Part shown: one piece after another, positions 1 through 11,200 of the stretch
Layout of the letters: every line of letters starts with the position of its first letter
Position numbering within the stretch: the first letter of the stretch is position 1
Assembly (NCBI GenBank): GCA_011763485.2
Contig: JAANSK020311485.1
Coordinates: 1-30,346 of the forward strand
Source: Isoetes engelmannii
Taxonomy: Eukaryota > Streptophyta > Lycopodiopsida > Isoetales > Isoetaceae
Length of the DNA: 30,346 nt
Direction: 5' to 3'
Position numbers and translations under genes: made by a program
The notes under the pieces: model-generated
What the model saw: only the letters and a program-made list of their open reading frames with translations
What the model was told of the DNA's origin: nothing
Databases searched by the model: none

Positions 1-2216
1 AGTAAACAGTTTTTCTTGCTCCTGTGTTTTTATCATCACAGATGCAAGGCAACTATATGCAGAAACATGTAGATCCCGCCAAAGAATAACATTCTCTGGA
101 AATCGATAAAGTACAGGATCATTTTTTGCACGAGATTCATTTGATGCCAGTTTCATAAGCTGCTGATTAGAAACAAGCGGACTGAGCTTCTCTTTTATAA
201 TCTGCCCATCAACCTTCATAAATAGAACATCTATGATGGTATAATGAGAAATCCTAACCTGAATTTCTTCTTCTTCACTCTCTCTGTCCATCGCATCATG
301 ATTTATAGGTTTAGAGATCAAATCCACAATATGACCAATGTGCTCAGCATACCACGTTACAACAGATTCAATGGATGAAGAATGTACCAAAGGTACAAAG
401 AAATGATCAATTACAGATCTTCTTAGTCTTGGAAGTTTTGAAGAGTCATGTAATAGTTGTAGACACATTGTAAAAGCAGGTAATGTCTCTTCAATGTTGC
501 CAGCAAAATCTTCCATTGCCTGAACAACTGGTTTGAAGGTGATTTTTTTCGGATTTTGCAGCAAAGGGAAAAGAACTTCCAGGAGCCCAATTTTAGAAGC
601 TGCAGTGATACATTTAAGAAGAGTGTCCAACAGCTGCAAAAAGTTTGCTCTAAGATTTGACCCTGAGGGAAGTTCCGCATCTTCTACTAAAAGATGATTG
701 GTCACAAGTTGTGTTAAAGTTTCAACAAGACGACCACATACCTCATCACTAACAGTTGCAAGGAATGGAACAAGTAACAGAGCTTTGCATTTCTGGTTCA
801 GTGTTGTAACATAATCTTTTGAACTGAGCCCATGAGTGTTGCCAAATTCTAAAAAGAAAAAGGATGACTCAATGAAGAAATGAAAAGAAGGATTATTCTG
901 AGAAAGCACAGAGCTTTTGTCAACTAACAATAGCTTGTACATTATGTTAAGCAGAAAATCTCTCTGACCTGAACTTGCTTCTACAGAACAGCAATGTTTC
1001 AGCAACTGCATGTGTTTCAGGAATTCCAATACAAAACTTCCAGTGGTTATGCTGGCACCCTTCTTACATAAGTAGTCCTCTAGTAAGGCTTCCAAAAGAA
1101 GTTGGCATGATTGGTTATGGACAGATTGCCCAATTAGATAATGGAGACACCTTTGGTAGGAAAATTTCACTTGTTGGATTAAAATTTTTCTGAAATTCAG
1201 ATAGAAAATGGCACCCTTTGTGAGATTTCGATCAACATCCCCAACCTTAATCTCAGAATCAGACTCCAAGACAAGGTGTAAAACCTCCTCTAATTCCACT
1301 CCTAGGCAAAAGGATAAACTTAACAACTCGGAAGCTATAGTTTCAAGTGATGGAGGGATATCTTTCTGAATATTATAAACAGATATCAAGAGTTGTTGAC
1401 CCAATTCCTTAGCCTTGGACTTGCCTAATGCCGGAACCAAAACACCCAGAAGATGCAAGCTTTGATATCCATTCACCAAATCTAACATGTTGGGTATACT
1501 TTGTGGTTTCAAACGAAGCAGCCCTTGTCCAAAAATTTGCTGAAAGTAACTTGCGCCATATGAAAGGTCGCCTGCTTCAAATAATTGATGTAAAACCTCT
1601 ACCAGCCCCTCGTTAATATCCTTACATGTCCGCGTTAACCACCATAAGAGAGTAACAGCAAGCTCTGCCAAGCCTCTTTTAGAAGTTTGTGAGTGAGATA
1701 TCCCAAGGCCTGCAGGATGTAAAAGAATTATACAAAGCATGTGAAGGAATTTTCCTTGGTTGACCATCAAAGCTCGTGATAAAAGATTGCTTTTCACAGA
1801 TAACACATATCCCAATCCCAGTGACCTGAAATCATTTTCCTCCTTCAACCCAATTTCAAGATGTAAAGCCTCTTTCACCAATGATAGAAAAGAAAAAATC
1901 GTGCTGCCCTTAAGGCCATTCCCAAAGGTTTCATCCAACTGATTATGTCGTGAAGCTTGATCCAAAATGTTCGACTCTATAATTATACATACATTATATG
2001 AGGGATTCTCCATAACAGATGACAACTCATCAATACTTATTAGTTTCTCTCGCAAAGCCCAACCAGTCCATTGAAATGCACAGTGTAAGAATTTCAGTCT
2101 GTTGTCATAAGAGGAAGCACTTTCAGATGTTGACTGGACATCAAAAATGTTCACAATGTATTCTATCCGCTTGGTAGAAGAAAATTTAGCCTGAAACCAA
2201 TATGAGCATGACCCGC
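1..2216 (-). CDS. PRKDC: DNA-PKcs exon 24, about 738 uninterrupted codons running off the window
   Basis: This is the last visible exon of the DNA-PKcs gene. The acceptor is a T-rich tract ending TTTTTTACAG at 2217, and the first two bases complete a Gly codon begun in exon 23. Reading the complement from 2214 down to base 1 meets no stop. The product is almost entirely alpha-helical, leucine-rich HEAT-like sequence. The part between about 420 and 180 matches the human stretch around RQSFVDRSLLTLLWHC and KKMGYYKILDVMYS; here it reads RRSVIDHFFVPLVHSSS and RISHYTIIDVLFMKVDG. I judge this to be the beginning of the NUC194 segment. An acidic run (ESEEEEIQ) sits near 260-275. The exon is far longer than any other visible exon of the gene. 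Confidence 0.92.
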
Positions 2217-5200
2217 CTGTAAAAAATAGAAATGCATGATTAACAGATCATGCAATGCAATAAACATAACTAATTTGCATCAGCTTAATTGAATCAATAT
2301 ATACAGGTCGAAGGGAACAAATAAGCATACCTTGAATAAATAAAGAAAACAAGGAAGGAAGGAAGGAAGGAAGGAAGGAAGGAAGGATATATTACCTTCA
2401 AGTTCTCGACAGATTAAGCTCAACATATGCATGCATCTAGTCCGGCAATTCACCAAAAGCTGTGAGCTTTGAAGTAGCAACCACTCTAGAAACTCCTCTA
2501 AATTCGTGAACATTGGCCTATTCTTACGGGGTTTCTGTAAAGCCACTAGATTACGTATTATCAGCTTCAGAATCCCATCAAGAGCCTTGTTTATCTGTTT
2601 AATAGTGCCTGGAAACAAGAAACAGAGAGTATATGTTTAGAACTTTCCCGTCCAATGCTGCTGACAATTTGATTATTTGCATCTATGACACAATGACAAA
2701 GACCAGACAACATCAGTGCACAGAACAAGGTGATAAACTAAGCGAATAAAGTGCATCTAAGTAAGATATGTTACTTCACCAACCGCAACCGACGTGTGCA
2801 GCAGAATTACTTTTCCTTTATCAACTTATGATAAGCATACTCATTAATCAAAAAAAAAAATTGGCAAGAAGAATATCATACCAATATGTTCATGGTCATC
2901 TTCGGCAAGTCTAAGTGACTTCAGACAGAAGAAAGATAGTTCTAAAATGTATCGTTCCACTATGGATGCATGTCCACGTAGAACCGGGTATATACAATGG
3001 ACAGCCATAGCAGCCCCAAGTCGATGATATGGACTTGGATGGCCCATGCGGTTGTACAGGCGGTCAAGCATTGACGTTACATTGACAAAATCATTAGCCT
3101 GCATTTTCAAAAGACAAAATTGAACATATCGAAGCGTCTAAACAAACTTTCATATAGAGATCACAAGAATCCTATTTGCTAGGCTAAATGCAATTTATAG
3201 TGCAACACCCCCAATTCACAAAATAGCATAGCAAATTGAGGAAAACGATGTCCTCAAATATCAAGCTTTGTATTTAATGGGAGGAAACAATCTAAGACTT
3301 GAATACTAGACAGTGCAGCAGCATGGAAGGTGCATGTCACAACCTCATGGTCCAAAACAGAATTTTGACTACTAAGTGACAAAAATTAACATTCTACCTC
3401 AATACTGGGATTCATTTGAACGTCCCTAAAACATCAACATTTAACTTCAATCTAAGACGCTACATAAGAACTTCACTACTTCCCAATATTCCCCCTCAAT
3501 GTGGAGTTGTCACAATCGGGCCGTAGCTGATTGAATTTTTCAAGTTTTAACCTGGTTGCTCTATTTATCTCCATTCATTTCCTCTCCAGAATAACCAAAG
3601 TTTCTTTCTTATGTTAGCCATTATCTCGTACTTCTCCCACAATCCACAAATCAACATCCAATACTCAATTTTGGGTGGCATGATGACCAATAGTAATCAG
3701 AGAGGCTCTACCATGACCCATGTTGCTGGACAGAACTGAGGCATTTTTGTGTCCTTTATTGATTACAGATTGCAGCCTAGAAATTAAAATAATACTATTT
3801 TTATCACATCCATGCAAAATGCTCTAAAAAACAACACTACACAAACCCAAAGGCTTCAAATACTATAGGAAATGAAGCTGTTCATTAGTCTCATCGCCTA
3901 AAACTTCAAATTTTAGTTGAGAGTTCATGCAAGACACACCTCGGGAGCTGTATGACGAACAGACCAGAGTAAAAATTCTCCAAAACAATCTGCACAAAAC
4001 TCTCTGTGCAATCCATTGGTTGGCAAGTAAGATATATAAAATTCATAAGGTACGCAAAGCAAAGAAGACGGGGAAAAAAAAAAAAAAAAATAACTACAGC
4101 CCACATAGAAAGATGCATGTTCCATCTCTATTCCTGTTATCTCACTGGGACAATGCTGATTCTATATTTCTCCATGAATATTAATAAGTCACAGTCATTT
4201 CAGCAAATTAATGCATGAATATGGCATGAATTACACAAACAAATCGTCATCTTTTACTTGTCACTCAGTGGCTTTGTGATTAAAACCATCTTGAAGTTCA
4301 AAAAAATAACCTCGTGTTTTATCTTAGGCTTGGAAATGAGTTTGGAAAGTGGTAAGGCAAAACTTACTGGGTGTATTAATATTGTCGACATTTGGCTGAT
4401 CGGAATTGTAGAAATAACTTTTCTAGAAATTGTCAGGGAAAGCACAATTCTCTTTGGCTAAAAAAGTAATGGTTAAAACTTGTTAATAATTACCTACGCC
4501 AAAGATCTAGCCAAATTACAATGTTTAGCCAGTATTTATATCCCAATGGCCAAACTCACTTTGCAGTTCACAAGGATTTAGGACGAAGTTACGTTTTTCT
4601 TTCCAATTCAAAAAAAGTGTTATGGCAAGCTGGCCGATCCCGAGCAGGAGGAAAAAGAAGACGCTAATAACAAGAGGAAGAGAAGCAATGAGAGGCCTTC
4701 AGAAGTGGAAGACATTACAAAGAAGCACAAAAAAGGAATCACGAGCGAAGGGAAGGAATTGACATGTGACGAGTGAGGCAGTGCATCTACATATTCTTAT
4801 AACTCGATAAGCTTCTCTCTGTGTTGCAAGTGAATTAAGAAAATTTCATTCTCCAAGATTGATCAGGATAACTGTGTTAATTCATTAGCGCCTTAGTAGA
4901 AATTTCTTTTATTTTAACAGTCCAAAACACACAACCCATCAGCTCCAGAAAGAATAATATCTGCCCACGACAGCCCAAGCAGTGACATCTGTCCATTAGC
5001 TGACGTGACTGGCATGATGTTACACGGTGACAGACATTACTCTCTCCAAAATTGAGTCTTTGCTGACATGCTTTCAACCTTTCAGGGACAACAGTAAAAC
5101 GCATTCCAGATATATGCGAGCTTACCTAAGGGATCCTTTTTCCACATCCACAAGACCATCAAGTATTGCATCCAAAAGGGCCATGGTTTCTGGATTTTCT

Positions 5201-8200
5201 CTCTGCGTATTACTCGTCATCCAATGAATTAATTGCTTAGAAAAACTGCCAAATAATTGTTGGGTGACCTGCATCAAGGGCGAGATATCATCGTCTGATG
5301 TAGTTCCATTGATGGAAATAAGATAAGAATGCACAATACCAGATCAAGATCTGTTGCTAATTGCAGTATCACAGGAAAAATCTTACGGTAAAGCTTATCA
5401 TGCTTCACCTGAAAAGAAGAAACAAAATGATCATTCATATTTCATCAGGCCAACTGTCAGCTTCTTCTCAGGATGTTAGTCCTAGATAATCAGCTTAATT
5501 AGTTGCACAGAGCCCCATTGCGTACACATGCAACTTTCCTCTCATGAGACAATCAATCAACCATATCAAACTATAAACTTATCAACAAACAGCAGCTGAT
5601 CTAGCATTGATAGCTGCTATGCAAGAAGGATGTGCTATGCTTTCAAAGTAAGGACTTGGATATTAGTTCCAATCATCATACAAGTGACTACAGGACCAAA
5701 TTCATTGTGATGTACAGTAGCCAAACTCAATGCAAGATTGTGACCCAAAAAGATGGTTAAATGACCACCCAATTTTGTCATGAAGAAATGGATTATATTG
5801 ACCTTTGATCCAGTGGCAAGAAGGTAAGCGATTGAATAGTTATTGCATTGGCTGCACAGTTTTGATAGAAGAACATGAAGTACTTTTAGATGGAGATTTA
5901 CTCAAAAAGGTCGGCCACAAGGATATGAACAACGGGGTAAGAACGTTGGTTGTAATTGTATGGGATCAAGTAAAGGTCTTAAAAGAACAGAGGTAGGTTC
6001 TAACATATGACAAAATATGTTTTGAATAGTTAAGCACCTATTAGAATCAACAGTAACACAGAGAGAAATAGAGCCGGAGTGAACAACAAGAAGGTTGACC
6101 TAGATTGAATGAGTGGTTTGGTTTTTGTGCTACAAAGGATAAGTCACGTACGTGACATATTTAGCAAGCACATAAATGCTAAACTAATGTTACCCTAATA
6201 AACCATGGTCCTATGAAACACATAGGCTGCCATGTCAGCACATATAGGTGCTTAACCATTAGAACATATTTTGTCAACATATACGTCAAACATGAAGATA
6301 GTCATTGGAAGTTCAAAAAAGCACTTTAGCATTGTTCATGTGATATTTCCGAATCAGATCTTGGGCATGCTTTTTTTGACAAATAAAGATTCCTTGGATT
6401 ACCAATTCCTAAAAAACATTTCAACAATCTTAAGGTATTCATTTCCAAGCATTGCCATGTTGTTCAATTTCAGATTTCAGCCACGCCAATGGAAACTGGA
6501 GGAAAGTACTCAGAATTTCAGCCAGGTGACAAATCATATGATGAAAGGCTCTACAGAGAACTAACTGGCAGTTTGAACGCCTAACATTCACTAGGCCAGA
6601 CATTTTTTTTGCAGTAGGACTCTTGAACAAAGGCCAACAATCAAACATCACCCATACTCGGATATATCAAAGGACCATATGATGTATGATATGACAAAAT
6701 GTCCAAATTTGATCTGTTGGATACAGCAGCCCAGATGCGGGTGGATGTCAGATATCAGGAAGTCTACAAGCGGGTAGTCTATTCCATTGGAAATGGTATC
6801 AGTTAAAGAAGTAAAAGGGAGAATACAGTTGCATTAAGCACAATAGAAGCTGAATATAGAGCTTGCAGTATGGCAAATTGTAAAGCCATTAAAAATGGGG
6901 ATTGAAGGTGACAGAACGATATGCATATCCAGTGATTATCCATTGTTCTACTCTGTTAGAACTCTTGTCTCTCTCACCATATGTTCTGAGTTCCTAATTG
7001 AAAGCTGTTTGGAAAGAGAGGAGTGAAATATTAGAGTTATTTGTGAATACCAATATTTTTTATGAGAGTGGTGCCTTTAATTAGCACCTTAAAATTTGAT
7101 ATGCAACTTTTTTCGCCATATGGGCCTGGGGGTCTATAATGGCGTGATAATACATTAAATTAAATTAGCAGGGATATAAAATGACCAAACGCATGAAACA
7201 TTACCGCTTCATAAGGGAAAAGGCAGAGGATGAGAGTTCAGATAGTTTTGCAGGTCAAATGACCAAGTTACTAACATCTTCACAAGACCTGAGTTTCAAA
7301 AATTCGTCATATAACAGATGAGAAATTCACCTTTAGGGAAAGTTTTCGTTAGGACAGGCTGAGTTAAACTTCAAAAGTGCCTTCTTGACTGGAGAACTTC
7401 AAGAGACCATATACATGGTGCAACCTTAGTGAGCATCTAGCTTGTAAGTTACAAGACGTTTTCTTGGTTAAAACAAGCTGCTTGATGCTGTCATGCTAAG
7501 ATAAATAATTAATTGTTGGAGTTGACGGTTTACCAAGCCATCAGATCCTCTAGAATAAGAAACACATCAATTCTAGCTCTCACAATCAGGATGTCATCAC
7601 ATCATCATATGTGACTGTTATAAAGTTACATCTCATAGTTTTAATATATTTACTCTCATTTAGATCAAGTGAGCCCAGGCATTTCCATGTATCTCATTCA
7701 GTTCCATACATTTCCTATTCACCCTAATGAAGTCATTTTATAAAACGCTCACCACACAGCTTGTCACACTAGAAAAAAAGAATGAATTGCACATAATACA
7801 GCTTACACTTGAAGAGTGTGTTTGTGAATTTCTCTTCTGTATTGGACCTTTTGCAGAACTTCCCAACATGAACAAGCAAACTGCATGAAGAAGTTCGCAC
7901 GAAACCACCTTTGTTTTACGATCAGTTGAAGATAAAGCCAATTCAGCAATCCTCAAAAGCAAGGAGTCTGGCACATGAAATTAAAAGGAACGACGGTCAA
8001 TTTGTAGTAAAAAATAACACCTATCAGCTTTTCAACTAAAAGAGTAACAGATATGGTGAGAGACCAGATACTACCAAGGTAGGTGTCAAGCTTCTCATCT
8101 CGAAATGGAAGTGTGAATTTCACTTGATCAATTGTATCCCAGGCCAATCCACCAGTTCCAGAAACTTGTAACAAATTAATATCGGGCACAAGGTAATGGC

Positions 8201-11200
8201 TAAATTTGCCAATACGACCAAGGAACTGTTGTATTTTCACTTGAAGTTCTTCAAATGAATTTAACTGCATTACAACAGCAGACATTCCCATATTATGCCA
8301 TGATGACTAAGAGCTGGCTGATTTTCTAATAAAGAATGCTCCATATAGTTTTGTAACTAATCACGAGCCATTTTAATTTTTTAATGCTTTGAATCGGCCA
8401 ATATTGTACCTGCCCACATCTAAATGGCATCTTTTATATATTTCGTTGTAGTCTGAGGCAGAGAAGTATGGAACAAAAACATAATTATGTAATGGCTTCC
8501 AAACCATATTTTAGAAGTGTTTATGACATACACGATAAATATAATAACGAAACAACCACTAACCTGGGATCCATCTCTCTGTCCTGACCTATTAGAAGAC
8601 ATTGCCAACTTCACAGACTTGGTATGCACAGTTGGTATGATCTCAAACAAATAATTGGACAAGTATGGAACGATTTCATGAAGATGAACCTGCAATTCTT
8701 CAGGATATGCATCCTGCCATCTTTCAAGTGCATCTATTGCAACCGTAGCTATTGGTGAATATGTAACAAAAAGTCAAAGACCAACATATAATAAAAAGAA
8801 ATATTTTCTAAAGAGGTATAAAAAACTGGAGGCAGATGATATTGCAATGACACAATGATGCTAGAAAGGATATCGTAGTCCAATCTGCAATGCGCGTTTT
8901 GTTGGACCCAATAGTGATGGGATATCCAACAATGCATGTGGTGCAGATAAGCAAAGCTGAAGACATGCAACCAGCAATTCAAGCTTATATCGTCTGCTCC
9001 TCACAAGTACATCCTTTAGGTATGCAGAAAACAGGTTGTAGCATCGTTCGTCAACCTCCATTCTGACAGTCACATTAATCTGCGTCATGGATTATGTCAA
9101 TTTTGATCCCTGTCACAATTCAGTAAGGAACAAGTTGTATAAATTGACCTCATTATCTTTCATATTGTCCATTGCTTTGAAATAACCTTGCCTATCTGCA
9201 ACAGAAATAGTTGTTGCAAGGATCTTATAAAATCCACTGATGAGAGGATAGTGAACTGACAGTTCGACAAGGAAACGACCAAAAGTATATGTCCATTTCA
9301 ATAACAATGGAGCATGCTGACTGCAGAAAGAACATGTTATTAAGAAATGGAAACAAAACTTTAAAATAATGGCATCAACTTGTGAAGCTAAATTGTCAAC
9401 CATGTGAATGGTTAAATTTCATCACATGTTCCCCTTATGTCTTATAATTGACATCCTTAAAAAAAACAAAATTGCTTTCAACATCTTGCAGAATAAAACA
9501 AAAAACACAAAAAAATATATTATTATAATAAGAAGCTCAATTTACAGCATAATCACCTTGAGAGTATTCCTTGCACGAACTCCACCTGCATTGCAAGAAA
9601 AAAGAATACATGAATGGAAAGCAGCAACAAATAATTTTATTGCCACTAATAACATATAGAATATAGTATTTGAAATGGGAGCAGAATATATTTATTCTAA
9701 CATCATTATTATCCATGATATTCCTCCTTTCCTGGTAATCTGGCTACACTGACAGGGTCAGAGATGTCCTAACGTGCCAGTTTATTTCAGCACTTGCTTT
9801 GTGCTGCCTATCTTCCTGAGTTAAGTTTTGAGTTTCTAGGAAAGCAAATGAGCAACAAAGAAAAACCATTAGAAAATACTGACTGCCACTAATAACATAT
9901 AGTATATAGTACTTTAAATGAATGTAGAACATATTTCCCGGTAATCTGGCTACACTGACAGGGTCAGAGATGTCCTAACGTGCCAGTTTATTTCAGCACT
10001 TGCTCTGTGCTGCCCATCTTCCTGAACTAAACTTGAGTTTCTAAAAAAGAAAATGAGCATCAAAGCTAAACCATTAGAGAAGGTTGGTACGGACCTGAGG
10101 AAAATATTAGTTAAAACTCATATTCCAATGCTAAATGACACTGCATACATTAGATTGATACACAAGCAACTAATAACAACAAGATCCCATTGTCATCATC
10201 ATATATGGATTGTTGTTGTATTATGCAGTACTGTCCTGCAGAACCAATAGCAGAACTGATACATGTACAGTACCTTAAGTAACCTTCATTACCAACTAGA
10301 GGCGGGAATTTGTAATTCGTGAAAGGTTTGGTGAACAATGAATGGTTCTCCTTACTGAGGAGAACATGAACTAACATGTTTTTAACGTTTCCATGTTACA
10401 ATAATGCTTTCAACAATATGTCCTAATTCTAGAACACAACTCTCGTATGCTTTACCAGATTGAGAAATTTTTTCATCTGAGATACATCCAATGGTTCAAT
10501 TATACCAGCTTCTGCTTCCATCTCCTTATCTTCACTATCTGGTATACATAACTTTCATAAATCATGAGACTGTAAAATCATCTGTCATGTGCAATTCAAT
10601 TGGGATAGACACGCACCTCCAGCAGCTATACGGTCTTGATCTTCCTTATCAGGCACTCTAACCTTATATTTAAGGTTCAATTCTGACATTGCCTTCATGA
10701 CATTGCGCACTAATGTGTCAAATATAAAACTTCGGAGCTCCTCTGTATTGACATCCACTTCGCCAATATTAAAAGCCACAATTCCTGAAAGGTTTTCTTC
10801 TTTGTCAATGATGGCAAAGCTGTCAGTTCCATCTGATCTTAGATCTAAGATATGGCACCATAGCTCGACGTATTGTGGCCACAGTGGCAACCTGACGCCT
10901 TCAGGCTCTTCCACTGTTGCTTCCATAGTTCGCTCGAGGGAGGACCACACTACAAAAAACAAGAAGAAGAAAAAGAAGAAGACCCATATGGTAAACTCAG
11001 GCATAAAATACAAACAACTGTTTTCAAAGGAACAATTACTAACCAACGTTTGATAGGAATAAACTAAATATAGCTCCTTTTTGGAAGAGTGATTTTAAGA
11101 GGCTTGACATAGTAGGATAAACTGCTTGTTTCTGTTTAGGAAAGAGAAAAGGGAACTGGTAAAAGATGTTTCCTGTAACCTGCAATTCAAATAGATGCTC

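Larger units (their letters stand above)
5409..7806 (-). other. DNA-PKcs intron 18 (2,398 nt) containing transposon debris
   Basis: The donor is AAGT/GTAAGC at 7806 and the acceptor CTTTTCAG at 5409. Joining gives THSSS then VKHDKLYRKIFPVILQLA, matching human YQLYKRTFPVLLRLA. It is the largest intron seen. It contains copia RNase H and reverse-transcriptase scraps on the plus strand and a 280-bp inverted-repeat element. The rest is AT-rich and unrecognised. Confidence 0.85.

Noticed and set aside
4877-5104. 75-codon minus-strand frame next to exon 20 as a possible exon
   Set aside because: The protein order is complete when exon 20 is joined directly to exon 21; this frame matches nothing in DNA-PKcs.
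5800-6000. Copia GAG-pre-integrase similarity (VGHKDMNNGVRTL)
   Set aside because: There is only a faint resemblance to the RLGHMN motif region, without the expected His/Cys residues in order; too weak to annotate.
10697-11053. 118-codon plus-strand frame
   Set aside because: It is antisense to DNA-PKcs exon 11, whose minus-strand product matches the family.
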